Of a stretch of DNA of 64,000 nt, positions 44,310 to 56,200 are shown in pieces. The number at the start of each line of letters is the position of its first letter. Position 1 is the first letter of the stretch. The stretch is from assembly GCA_022496185.1 (NCBI GenBank), contig WTXG01000001.1, positions 2,232,001 to 2,296,000 on the forward strand, given 5' to 3'. Both the position numbers and the translations under genes were made by a program. The stretch is from Multifurca ochricompacta. Taxonomy: Eukaryota > Basidiomycota > Agaricomycetes > Russulales > Russulaceae. The notes under the pieces were generated by a model. It was not told the DNA's origin and ran no database searches. It was given only the letters and a program-made list of their open reading frames with translations.

Positions 44310-47300
44310 TCAGAACCCCAATTGTGCTACGAAATCATGCCAAGACGCGTCCAGAATATACGGTTGTTGAGACGTAACTGTCGCGACAGGCACCTGTTGC
44401 TGTTGCCCCACTCCAAAGTCCTCCTCACCTGGGAAAGCCGTATTGGGAGTCGAGGCTCCCGAGCACACCATCTCCACTTGCTGAACAAGCTGTGGATCCG
44501 GTGGTGTGTATGAATCTACTGGTCTGTATTGGGAGGCAGTTGGGGCATCGAGCCCGCTGATCACCCGATAATCGGTTGCGAGATGTTCACTCATGGCAAG
44601 CGTCGTAGGTGCAGCCTGCACGTGCCACGTCATGCCAGAAAGCCGGTCGAGTTCTTCTACTCGTAATGGCGTGTGCGATTCGTCTGAGTTCCTCACCTTC
44701 CCCACCGCCACCGCCTCACGGGCCTCGCGTTGCAAGTTGCGTACGGCTTCCTGTAAATGGTGCTTTCGTCAGTGCGGGGATTGAGAAGTAAAACATGGCT
44801 CACCATATTTTCGGATAGATGGATACTACCACTTTCGATACCCGTCTCAAACAATGCGACGGCCTTGCTGAGCACATCAAGAGCAGGCGCCGCCAAGTTG
44901 GACTTGGGCGCTGAACATACAAGTAGGCACATCACAATCTGCGAGGTGTGCTGTAGCAAACTACCCCAAAAAGAACACCCCAAGAGAAAGACTACGTGCC
45001 ACTACAGAAAGCACTTTGGAACTTGCAAAGTTTGTGCGAAAGAATTGGAAGTTCGGCGGGCAGGCTTGACAGGTTTTCGAGCAACCTTCGACAAGGCGGA
45101 ATGCTGACCGGTAGAGGGCCATGACCGAAAGACCATATCTATGCCTGAGCGGGTCAAGCGGATTCTCGCGAAGCGCCTGCGCGAAATATGCGCGGTGAAT
45201 GTTCAGAAGTGCTACACAAGGTTCCAGTAGCCGCGCCTATGATTCAACAGCAGTTGCTCACCCCATTCCTTGTTGGAAAGTACAACCCAACGCTTGATCC
45301 AAAGTAGACTGTCTGACGGCTCTTGACCGGTCCACTGAAGTCTTAGATGGGCGGGTACAGCAAAGTCTCTTAACTTCCTATCGAGGTCGAGGATGGCTGC
45401 ATATGGGGGTGGTCGTGAGGTGAAGGCTGTGGCCATTACCTGGGACAACAATTTGATGAACTCATAATTCCAACGTTGGTCTTGGAAAAAAATCAGTGAT
45501 AACGCTCGCTCGTGGAAGTGAGAAAAGAACATACATCCCATAGTCTTTTCACTATCATTGCTTATCTGCTCTTCGTCATCGTCGGGAAGATCGCAATCGA
45601 CGAAGCTCAGTGATGTACTCGGTGGCCGACCTGATGTGAAACTCTAGGTTTCGGTGCTAAAGTCATTCGTTTACAACCTGAACAAAACCCAGAACTTACG
45701 GCCCATACGTCGGAAGAAAACAGATGCCAGAAAACCCGGTCGCGTCGCTTGATCTCATCCTGCTTGAGCCTGAATCTCGCGCCTCCAAGGTCTGGTATGA
45801 AATCGTTGAGCGCGAAGAAGTACGATCGGAACCCCACCCCCCTACTCACGAAGACCGATCTGGCTTAGAGGTGAGCGACACCTGTCAAGCAAAACCGAGC
45901 GGGTATACAAAACTCACACTATGCGCTAGTTTCATGGCCATCCCAATGTACATCCACGCCCTGGCACAACCAGTTGGATCGATATGGACGTCACTCAGAA
46001 CCAGGTACTCGGCCATGTAGACCTGCATGGCTTAGGGCCCCACATGCTGCTGCGTCGAGGAAACCACGCACGATCGTCTGCACGGCGGTGACGGTGGTCG
46101 TTGTTACTGGGGAATCGAAAGTTAACGCTACGCGGGATAGCACAAAATAGTCCTGCGAGTCCACGGTATAGTTGTCTTCACCGTACAGCAGCCTCGACAG
46201 CGCAAGCACGATAAAAAGAAGGCCAAGGTGATGTGCGGCAGGTTCTGGGTCCGCACTCCTGCGAAACAGTTTAATAAGCAGGTGCGCATTAAGCCAAATA
46301 TATAAAACTTTGGCACGCAACTTATCGTGATATACGGTTTCAAGAACGTGCAATAACTCCTCCCGTGTCAAAGAAGAGGTCCTATCCCACCTCCGTTGAT
46401 ATTGACGAGCAACAAGCCAATTGGTAGAAGCACGTACATATACGATGAGTAATTCAAGAACAACTCGCATGCTCCCCGTGCGTCTTCAAAGGGAGGCAAA
46501 TGCCCATACACCATCTGACGAATCTCTGGAGCGATCAACTCCGGAGATGCCTCTGGAAAAGGAACCAATAAGATACGCTCGCTCAATCGCGTATGTTGAA
46601 AATAAGACGCCTCGGGGCCTTGGCGGACAGCTCGGAAGAGAAACTGTACGCGGCCAAATGAAGTTTTCGTCCGGTCGTACATTTAGTGGCTATTTAACTC
46701 ACTTCTCCCCTCGCCGTCGCTCCATAAAAGCGCGAATCACCTCGGGTACCGATGCTCAGCGTACCTGGGTGTCTTTTGAGTCCCCCCGTGCCCGTCCAGA
46801 AAGAGAGATAACGGTCACGTACCAAAGGAATTGAAAACGTCGTCCCCGTAAACGGACGAATCAGCCTCCATCGGCGATGGGGTTGGGAGAACAGGGGTGT
46901 CAGAATTGGACGAGCCTGGCGCTGACACGTCCCTATCGCTGAGGAGCGGGTGCCTTTCCTTCGAAATGGTAGCATAAACTGTACTGAGGCCCTGTTCGAG
47001 CTCGAGAATGCGGTGCGACATGTGCTCGATCTGCGCGTGTAGCTGCTCGGTATTCGCCAGGACAAACCTTATATGTGTCAGCCTTGGGGGGAGGGGGAAT
47101 CGAGCCAAATGTTATTCCACTGACCTGTTGTTCGTGCGTCCCGTTGCGAGAGAGCCTGGTTAAGAAGTGTCAGTACACAGAGAGATGGAAGGGGGCGTTG
47201 TGACGGCGAACCATTGGGGCAGATCGCTGCGCACCCACGTTTGGTGCACGTCTCACAGGGGACCTACAGTATGTAGGACGATAATACAAGCCAAGCGACA

Positions 47301-47617
47301 GGTTTGCTCCACTCTCGAATGCCTAAAGATGAACACACAGACCTTTCGATCACACTTCAACTTAAGCCTGACAAGTGCACTGAGTGAGAAAACCGACAGG
47401 CGACGTCGAGCCAAGGCACGCACCGCCGGCATTCCGCACATGACACGGGGACACGCCCTGGCTTGCGGCGCTGTCTCGGTGGGGGTGGGGATCCGTCCCC
47501 GAGGGCGATCCTGAGCCCTGCACATCCGATGGGCGCACTGTATACACTGAGGAGAGGACAAAGCGGAGAGGTTGGTGGAAGTTTATTGGCCCCATTGAAA
47601 GGAGTTGTATACTTCAC
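44310..47617 (-). CDS. Zn2Cys6 fungal transcription factor
   Basis: Nuclear regulator binding CGG-type half sites by its binuclear zinc cluster. The cluster is assembled over three exons: GRVPVSCAECRR (47410-47460), LKLKCDRK (47345-47368) and VPCETCTKRGCAAICPNG (47210-47268). Spacing is the classic CX2CX6CX5CX2CX6C. A coiled-coil dimerisation segment follows (QLHAQIEHMSHRILELEQGL, near 47000-47070), then a Ser/Pro linker. The middle homology region (ASPELIAPEIRQMVYGHLPP, near 46540) contains helical hydrophobic stretches typical of the fungal_trans domain. The C-terminus carries a short Gln run (GQQQQVP) and a possible acidic activation tail ending HDFVAQLGF. About ten introns. The start at 47617 is the first in-frame ATG; target genes unknown. 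Confidence 0.88.
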
Positions 47618-47699
47618 CGCTCGTCAACGTGCAGTTGGCCCGTCTGAAATCGGGGGAGGGAATGGGTGATACAAAAGATAGTACAAGTACAAAGAACAA

Positions 47700-47855
47700 T
47701 CAGCTGTTGAGACGTGCCCCGCTCATTGCGCGCACCACGCCGAGATAGAGATAGATGAAGGCAGATGAGCCAGTAGCCAGCCAGTAAGCAACACCCGCTT
47801 CGGTCATGGAAGCTATGAGCGCTGAGGTTACATGCTTCTTGAGGCACATGGTCAT
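47700..47855 (-). CDS. 51-codon ORF with one membrane-like helix
   Basis: Frame MTMCLKKHVTSALIASMTEA, then GVAYWLATGSSAFIYLYLGV, then VRAMSGARLNS and stop. A hydrophobic helix of about 20 residues lies between basic ends, the pattern of small tail-anchored or organelle subunits. It sits between the transcription factor and the DUF2235 gene, on the same strand as both. Below usual annotation length limits; no family recognised. Confidence 0.35.
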   Translation of the reverse strand: MTMCLKKHVTSALIASMTEAGVAYWLATGSSAFIYLYLGVVRAMSGARLNS

Positions 47856-47956
47856 TGGAAATTGGTAAGAGACTACTTATGAATGGTTTGTAAAGTAACT
47901 AAAAACTAATTGTACAAGCTGTGGGCAACCCAGGAACTATTAGTCGGACTCATCCG

Positions 47957-50040
47957 TCAATCTACCCACTCAAAGTCCAGGTGTTCAAACTTGGCCTTGG
48001 GCATGTACTTCCCGTTTTTCAAGCCTTCCGCCTCCATCCTAATCTTTACAGAACGATGGACGAAGACTTTATCATCCTTCTCACGAAGTGGTTTTGGAAC
48101 CTTGCGTGGGCCACCCATGTTCACCCTGGAAGGTCACGGCCACATAAATACAATTGAAAAATTAGTAAACGTGAATTATGAAACACGCACTTCCAATGGC
48201 TCTTCCACGAGGCGTCTCTTCGGTTCTGCACATTATGGCGTATGGGAAGTACTTCAAGAATCCACCAGGACTTTTTATTTTTAACTCATCATATATCAAA
48301 CTGAGCGCATCGGCAAGTTCCTCATCCTCTTCTGTTTTGAATGTAGCGGCCGCATTTGGAGAGGCTTGCACTTGGTCGGTAAGGGTACTGTCGGTTGGTT
48401 CCAAAGCATGAGCAGTGGCCGCCGCGACTTCAACAATAGCAAGAGATGGTTTCAAAGCAGGCGGCCTTGTGGCTGCTACGAAGGGAAAGAGTGTGTCGGG
48501 ATCCATGCCTATATCCTTAAAAGCGTCGCGGTGAAACTGAATTCCGGTATCAACAAGGAAGCATTGGCGGATCATCCATCGAAGTGGAATTCTGGCCAAG
48601 CTATTTCGCGTACCATTCGGTACCGAACCACCGCCGACGTCTACAAAACACATCAGGATCGTGGGTACTGCTCCGACACTAAAAAGAGGTACCGCAGTGA
48701 CACCCAGCAAACCAGACTTCAAGTACATCAGTCTCCCACGGACCGTCGTTGAATTCCTCCTCAGTGTGCTTGTGATCTTTGTGATGACGTTTGTGGCCGC
48801 TGTGATAATGGGGGTGGCGCTGATTTGACCGCGGCATCTCTCCAAGCTTCGTGCCCTTGGTGTCATTTGGGCCTTGCACGTGCCAATGGTTAGCCTTGAA
48901 TTTAGCACGGCGTTCATCAAGAGAAATGGCATGACGGAAATAGCGGACGGCAGTATTAGAAGCTGTAAATGGGAGGGTGCGGGGGATAAGTCCAACAGAG
49001 CAAACGGTATCCCTGCCTCACTCGTGAATTTTCAACCCTTTTGGTAAATGAGACAAACGTACCACACGCCGACGAACTCTATTTCGACGTCTACTGAGAA
49101 AGATTTTTTGAACACGGTACTTTGAGACCAACCGACTTCGTCATCACGAGTGAACATCTTATATGCAAAAGGAATCTGTTGGTGGTTGCCCGCGGGAAGC
49201 AAGCCAACCTGTTTCGCAGCAGACCGAATTATGAACTACTCAAATGGTGATGCCAGCGGGTGCCGACCTTGTGAATCATACCCGCTACGCTCGAGCGGTG
49301 TATGCACCACGCGAAAAACCGAAAATGCATATCTTGTCCTCTGCGTGATCTAGCAAACGAACGTGAGAGTCAAAAAAGGAAACTTCCATTAAAGACGCAC
49401 ATTGCTCCATCAGGAACTCGTATCCCCCTGTCGGAAGATTAATTAAATCGTGAGTGAGTAAAATTGGTCACACGTCACCCATAACATGCGCGTCAAGGTG
49501 ATTTCCGATGGCCATATCGATAGACTTCTGAATTCTTGCCATCAAGGGGGTCGCAACCTCTGGAATGGTATACGTCCCGATGCCAGCCTGAAGAAGCCAC
49601 GTCTAAAAATGCCGTTTTAAACAACAGATGAGGCAACTGCAAACCTGATAGTAGACTAATTGTTGACTCTTATCATCCTTCTTGAGCATTGAGAAGAACT
49701 GTATGATATTCGAATTCTGTATGTAGTGAAGAATTTTCGATCAGGGAGGAACGCGAATGGGGGACGGGGGGCAAAGGAATAAAGGAATATATGCGCATAC
49801 ATCTGCGTCAAATTGATCGCCAGTCCCGTCAAAGCACAGAACAAGAGTGCGCGCTTCATGAGACGGTGGTATCACGGACGAGTCATAGGCCCCGGGGCCT
49901 GCAGACGGGGGAGTACGTGAACCGTCTGATGAATACAGTGCGGGACTCTTAGACTGAGTCTGGATAGGAACGGGCGGGAGACGAGTCGTCTTGGAGGCGG
50001 TCGAAGGCTCGCTTTGGGGCTTGGCTATGGGATTAGACAT
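47957..50040 (-). CDS. DUF2235 alpha/beta-hydrolase-like protein
   Basis: DUF2235 forms the catalytic domain of some bacterial phospholipase effectors, and is common in fungi with unknown role. ATG at 50040 starts a Ser/Pro-rich leader (MSNPIAKPQSEPSTASKTTR), then TLVLCFDGTGDQFDAD. After introns: FFSMLKKDDKSQQLVYYQAG, IGTYTIPEVATPL, ICIFGFSRGAYTARALAGMI (GxSxG-like nucleophile region, about 49210-49300), VEIEFVGVWDTVCSVGLIP, and EVWFAGCHCDVGGGSVPNGT (the conserved H-x-D-V-G-G block, spliced near 48645-48730). A His-rich insert (HPHYHSGHKRHHKDHKHTEE) interrupts the domain. The C-terminus ends AKFEHLDFEWVD at 47957. All expected catalytic blocks are present. Confidence 0.85.
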
Positions 50041-50097
50041 GTGGGGGTCGAGAGGAGAGAGAAAAAGTTAACGTAGGACGCTGAGAGGACTATGCTC

Positions 50098-50106
50098 TGT
50101 TATATA
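50098..50106 (-). promoter_or_regulatory. TATA box of the DUF2235 gene
   Basis: TTATATAAC on the minus strand, about 60 bp upstream of the ATG at 50040. Position and sequence fit a fungal core promoter. Confidence 0.5.
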
Positions 50107-50621
50107 AATAAATGAAAGGAGGCGAAGCATGGTGGAGTGTTCGGCTATAGCAAGCGGATTGTCCATGTCCCGTATCGTATCAAGACAGAATTGACAGGAT
50201 GAATGGATACGTCTTGGGTCTTGGGTCTTGCAATACCAGATCACAGGTCACTAGTGGGTCACCCCCATCCCCGGCTGTCAGACTGACCCGTTCCGCAACT
50301 CAATCGAAGAATTGAGACATCAAACGGCTTCGAGAAGTCTTGGGAGGTCTTGGGGGGCTCATCAAAAAGGGAAAAGACAGGAATCAAACATTTGCCGGAC
50401 GCTCATAGATTAGAGCCACTGCCACAGGAGTCTCCAACTCCAACTCAACTAAATATATCCTAGACCGGTAAAGGAAAGTAATAGCCGTTAGTCCGTCATA
50501 GAGAACTACGAAACTACGGCCGGTGACAGACCTAGAAGCAGTGACCGGATCTTGATGGCATGGGAAACATAAACCAGCCAATATGACCCGGCCGCCAGCT
50601 CAATTTCCTCGGTTTGTGCCG
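50107..50621. other. boundary DNA between genes and the transposon nest
   Basis: No gene seen. Contains a GTCTTGG repeat (50212-50230, 50337-50355). The base composition still includes CpG up to 50,621, after which CpG disappears. Confidence 0.4.
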
Positions 50622-50967
50622 TGATTTGTAAGTAAAATATACATAGTGCCACACAGAGACCTCAGAGACTCTATTTTTTCACTGTTTGTATTGATTTTTG
50701 TTTGGAAAGACTGTACACCAACTGTTGTTCTCCTCATATTCAGTGCTCATGTTTCCTTCCCATGCCACAAGGAAACCAACACAAACCCTTGCATGTGTAG
50801 TTCAGGAAAGCTTTTTCTTGCTCTCAAGTGATATATTTTCCAGCTCCTGATGAGGACCTTTATCCACTGGTTGAGTATTACTGGCATGTAGGGTTTTCAG
50901 ATCAGAGCATTCATCAGGAAAATGACATTTGCTAGAATGACTAGAATGGCTAGGGTGCCAGATTGTA
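50622..50967. mobile_element. unidentified CpG-free, probably transposon-derived sequence
   Basis: Shares the complete absence of CpG with the adjoining transposon, unlike the gene DNA to its left. No recognisable protein on either strand (short interrupted frames only). May belong to an older element that received the Tc1-like insertion. Confidence 0.35.
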
Positions 50968-50969
50968 TA

Positions 50970-51884
50970 CAGTAACCCACAAAACTGTTCCAATGTTTGG
51001 CCATCCTGAAGAGATTGACCTACCACACAATGAGAATAATTTCCAAAATTAGTAGAAATTGGTAGAGGATAGTGTAGCATCTAAGCTTCAATTAGAGCCT
51101 ATAATAATGTCAATTGAGGCAGTGGTTCATGATATATAAAATGTTTTGTGAGGCATTATCATTGGAACAGTTTTGTGGCCAACATGTGAGATGACAAAAC
51201 TGGTATCTGGTGGTCATGGGAATGCATTGACAGTCATGTGACAATGTTTAATAAGTTGAACACACACCAAATAATCATCAACAACACTTGCTTCTTACCA
51301 TGCATGCCCTCTCTGCTGCCAAAAGGACTCACATCATCTCCCTCCTCACTTCAGGCAAATCTGCCCATAAAGTGTCAACTATGACTGGCCATGGCACTAT
51401 TATCATCTCAAGATGGGTCATAAATACTGCCCTTACCATCCTAAGTCAAATGGAGGGAGACCAAGGAAGCTGACAGAGAGAAATGCTCAGCATGCTGTTT
51501 GCCTTATCTCCTCTGGCAGGGCAGACACAGATGTGGAAGTGACTAGAGCACTTCAGAAGTTGTTAATGGGTTCCTCTATCAACATAATATGCCCATCCAT
51601 CCTCCCATCAAATTTTCAAGCCATAACTGGCCCCTCCCATATCATACACCCCCATTCCATCATAAGTGCAATAGGCCACAAAACCAATCCAATGACATTG
51701 CTACACAAACCATTTTATATATCATGAACCACTGACTCAATTGACATCAGTATAGGCTCTAAGTGACACTTAGATGATACAATATCATCTACCAATTTCT
51801 ACTAAATTTGGAAATTATTCCTATGGTGTGGTTGGTCAATCTCTTCAGGATGGTTAAACATTGGAATGGTTTTGTGGGTTACTG
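50970..51884 (+). mobile_element. non-autonomous Tc1/mariner-like element, 915 bp
   Basis: Ends in CAGTAACCCACAAAAC and its inverted form GGGTTACTG, flanked on both sides by TA (50968-50969 and 51885-51886), the target duplication of the Tc1/mariner superfamily. The terminal inverted repeats are long, about 160-170 bp (50970-51140 against 51715-51884), with scattered mismatches. The inside keeps only the start of a transposase, so the element is deleted and cannot move alone. Confidence 0.85.
51300..51590 (+). pseudogene. Tc1-like transposase N-terminal fragment
   Basis: Two overlapping frames encode the helix-turn-helix DNA-binding part of a Tc1-like transposase: MHALSAAKRTHIISLLTSGK and SAHKVSTMTGHGTIIISRW, then HKYCPYHPKSNGGRPRKLTE and HAVCLISSGRADTDVEVTRA. 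A one-base frame change occurs near 51410-51420. The DDE catalytic domain is missing entirely. Confidence 0.85.
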
Positions 51885-52432
51885 TATGATGGAATGGGGG
51901 TGTATGATATGGGAGGGGCCAGTTATGGCTTGAAAATTTGATGGGAGGATGGATGGGCATATTATGTTGATAGAGGAACCCATTAACAACTTCTGAAGTG
52001 CTCTAGTCACTTCCACATCTGTGTCTGCCCTGCCAGAGGAGATAAGGCAAACAGCATGCTGAGCATTTCTCTCTGTCAGCTTCCTTGGTCTCCCTCCATT
52101 TGACTTAGGATGGTAAGGGCAGTATTTATGACCCATCTTGAGATGATAATAGTGCCATGGCCAGTCATAGTTGACACTTTATGGGCAGATTTGCCTGAAG
52201 TGAGGAGGGAGATGATGTGAGTCCTTTTGGCAGCAGAGAGGGCATGCATGGTAAGAAGCAAGTGTTGTTGATGATTATTTGGTGTGTGTTCAACTTATTA
52301 AACATTGTCACATGACTGTCAATGCATTCCCATGACCACCAGATACCAGTTTTGTCATCTCACATGTTGGCCACAAAACTGTTCCAATGATAATGCCTCA
52401 CAAAACATTTTATATATCATGAACCACTGCCT
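51885..52432 (-). mobile_element. inverted copy of the Tc1-like element interior, truncated by copia
   Basis: This 548-bp segment is the near-perfect reverse complement of about 51117-51664, including the same transposase fragment on the minus strand (52261 down to about 51970). It begins exactly at the TA duplication of the left element and ends exactly where the copia LTR begins, so it is a piece of a second element interrupted by copia. With the left copy it forms a long inverted repeat with a spacer of about 220 bp. Confidence 0.85.
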
Positions 52433-52941
52433 TGTCAAACAATCATGCTGCTGGTTATACTGACTGTGGTTAGTAGCATGTTAGGCTAAAAGACAAGTTA
52501 AACTTCAGAGGAAGAAGAACTCTCATAATACTATACTACTGACCTAAAAGACAAGTTAACTACACAGAGAATGTTAGTCAAAGGAAAAGTAGAAAGTAAA
52601 GACGACTTACACTTCAGAGGAAGAAGAACTCTGAAGTGTAAAGGACAAAACAGACACCCTTATATACCCATGGGGGCCAGGGGAAATGGTCTGTGTGCAC
52701 TGGGAATAAGTCCACAAGTGCCAGACAATAAACAGAGAGGGATAATGGCCATTGGCCAAGGAGATATCACATGCTTACAGCGCATTACTAAGTCCATCAC
52801 TAATCAGCTGAGTAAGGTGAGAAAGAAATGTAATAAAGATAACATAAAAAGTCCGATACTCCGGAATCTAATCTAATCTAATCTACAGCTGAAGCGAACC
52901 TTAGATGCCTGAAGCATCTCCAGACACATCTTGTGTCAACA
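52433..52941 (-). repeat. copia 3' LTR, 509 bp
   Basis: Begins TGT and ends ACA on either strand. Homologous along its length to the solo LTR at 54472. On the coding strand a TATATAAG promoter motif lies near 52660. Contains a 13-bp-stem hairpin (52607-52619 with 52629-52641) and a direct repeat of AAAAGACAAGTTA (from 52488 and 52546). Confidence 0.9.
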
Positions 52942-53229
52942 TCCCTCCATGGTGAAGGCATCGATCATAGATGGAATGAGTTAAATGAGCACACTGCTCT
53001 TCACAATTAAACGAACATGTCACCAGCCAGAGATCCAACTTCTCTAACTCTCAAGCAAGCACGGTTTGTGAGTTTTGCATATGAGTTGTAGATTTGCTTA
53101 TGCAAGCTGAAATGCCTGACATATTTGAATGCCTACTTCTGGCATGCTCACACCACTTGTGTCACTCTCGAGGTTGAGAATATACTCATGTTGCATGGTG
53201 GGAGAGTGAAACTGGTGTACAAAGTCTCC

Positions 53230-56200
53230 AGATTCCAGCTCCTTCATTCCAGCACTAGTCCAAATCCAGTTACCATGAGATCAAAAGATGATCTAGGCAG
53301 AGACTTTGTAAGGCCATCTGCTAGCATCTCTCCAGTGGGAGTTCACACCAAGTCAATCTGGTGTGATTCTACATACTCCCTAATGGCATGGTACTTTATT
53401 GGTATGTGCTTTGATCACCTTCCTGTGACAGGGTTTAATGCAAGATCTACTGCACCCTTATTGTCACAATGCAGTTGTATGGGTGAACTAACTTCATATC
53501 CCAGTTCCTGCATAAAAGTCCTATACCACGCTGCCTGATTTGATGCCTCAGCAAGGCTCATATACTTGGCTTCAGTGGTGGACTGTGCTACTGTCTTTGC
53601 TTCCTGGAACACCAGCTAATGGCTCCATTAGCAAGGAAAAAGACATAGCCTGAGGTGGAGTGGCGGTCCTCTTGATCTCCCCATGAGGAGTCCGCAAAGC
53701 CATGAAGGCCAACTTCACCATTCCCTCCAGAATAGCGCAACTTGTAGTCTTTTGTAGCATTTAGATAGGCTAAGACATACTTTGCTAGTTGTATGTGCTG
53801 CTGGGAAGGGTTGGAAGCAAATTGGCTAAGGCATGCAACAGTGAAACTAATGTCAGGTCTGCTTCCAATCTGCACCCAAAGCAGAGACCCCATTAACTGC
53901 TGATACCTCTTAATATCAGAGGTAGATGCCTGGTCTTCAAGCTTGACCAAATGAACATCCACACCAGAGGGTAGAGGAGTATATACTGGGTTGGAATCCC
54001 CCATTCCAAACCTCTCTACTATTGAGGATACATAGGCTGTCTGGTCGATATCCAGTGTCTTGTTAGGACGATCCCTGGTGATGTTAACTCCAAGGTAGGA
54101 CTGGATTTTGCCAAGATCAGTCATCTCATATCGACTAGATAGAGAGTCCTTCAGCCATTGAATCTTCTTAGTGGAGGACCCAAGTATAGTGATGTCATCA
54201 ACATATAAAATGACAAAAAGTGAACCATCCCCCTCTTGGTGATGATACACATATACTCCTGCATCAGAGTACATCCAAGTAAAGCTCAGTTCATTGAGAA
54301 CTGCATGGAATTGTAAGTTCCATGCTTGGGAAGCTTGTTTGAGGCCATACAGAGCCTTCTGTAGCCTACAAACTTTGGACTCTTGTCCAGCAATGACGAA
54401 ACCAACAGGTTGCTCCATGTATATCTCCTCATCCAGATCACCATGTAGGAATGCTGATTTGACATCCATCTTGTAAAACAGGCATGAGGTGCAGCATACT
54501 GACTGTGGTAAGTTAGCGGGTTAAGCTAAAAGACAAGTTAGACTTCAGAGATGAAGAAAACTCTATTACTATACTACTGACCTAAAAGACAAGTTAGCTA
54601 CAGAGAGCGGTTAGTCAAAGGTATAAGTAGGAAGTAATGTAGAAGGGACTTACACTTCAGAGATGAAGAAAACTCTGAAGTGTAAGAGACGAAACAGACA
54701 CCCTTATATACTCCAAGGGATGGTCTGTGCACACTGGGAATAAGTCCACAAGTGCTGGACAATAAGTATGAGGGACAAAGGCCATTGGCCACTACAGAAA
54801 TCACATGTTACATGGTGCATCAGTCAGCTACTGTGGAATGTGAGAAAGAAAGTAATAATGATAATGTAAAAAGTCTGAGACTCCGGTATCTAATCTAATC
54901 TACAAAGTAGCTAATCTAATCACCTGATGCCTGAAGCATCACCAAACATCTTCTGCGTTCAACACATCTGGTGGATTTCCCAATCCTCAAGCGCAGCCAA
55001 TGCTAACAATAGTCTAAGAGACTCAAATCTGGCAACTGGGGAGAAGGTTTCATTGAAGTCCATGCCCTCTATTTGGGTGAACCCTTTTGCTACAAGCCTA
55101 GCATGAAAGCGTCCATCTGCTTTCAATTTAAAGACCCACTTGGACTTTACAGCCTTTCTTCCTTCAGGGAGGTCTTCAAGGCGCCACACTTTAAGTTTTT
55201 CTAAGGCATCAATTTCATATTGACATGCCTCAAGCCAGTCACTGGCATTATCAGACTCCATTGCTTCTTTAAAAGTAAGAGGATCCCTATAAGGCGATCC
55301 TGCAGCATTGAGTAGATCCATCTGACCAAGTCTGGAAGAACCCTGCACAAACTCTGCATTATCCTCGTTGTAGAAGCAAGGATTCAGACAATGATTCTGA
55401 TTGGGATGTGCAGTATCCAAGTCTAAATCTTCTTGGATTGCCCTATCTCGTTGTTCAGAGCGTGGACTTGTCCTCTGAAAATTAGGTTGAGGAAGTCTGC
55501 CTGCAATCCTTTCTGATTTTCTGATTGCACGGGTTCTTTTGGGAGGGGAGGAAGGTTCCATGACTTGTGATGGAGGAGTCTGGTATATAGTCTGAGGGTG
55601 TGTGGTGTCTACATTACGTGTGGGTGTGGTAGGCTGTGGTGGTAATTGAGGAGGTACAATGTCCTCCTGTTCCTCTTCCAGGTCTTCCTCATCTTGAGGA
55701 GCCTCAGGAACATGCATAGCAGTTGCTGGTGGTGGCTGGACTGGGCCACCAGGTAAAGTAAATGAGCCACCTTGACTAGGTTGCTCTATGGATTTATCTG
55801 CTCTGCTGTCCTTTACAGAGCAGGATGGGAAGGATCCCTCATCAAATGTAACATCTCGTGAAGAGATGAGAGACTGGGTATGACTATCCCATAGTGTATA
55901 ACCCTTAGAAGTGGGTTCATACCCAACAAAGATGGCTTCCCTAGCTTTGGGATCTAACTTACGCCGCTTGCCCTCTGGAACATGATAATAGGCTTTGCAA
56001 CCAAAGACCTTAAAATACGAGACATCTGGTTTGTTCCCAACCAGAAGCTCAAGCAGAGTTTTCCACTTATTAGAACGGATGGGAGTTCTGTTATAAATAT
56101 GACATGCTGTCTCGACAGCACACTCCCAGAAACCAAGAGACAGGCCAGCATTGTGCAGCATGCTAGTGCCTTTTTCCATAATGGTTCTGTTGAATCTCTC

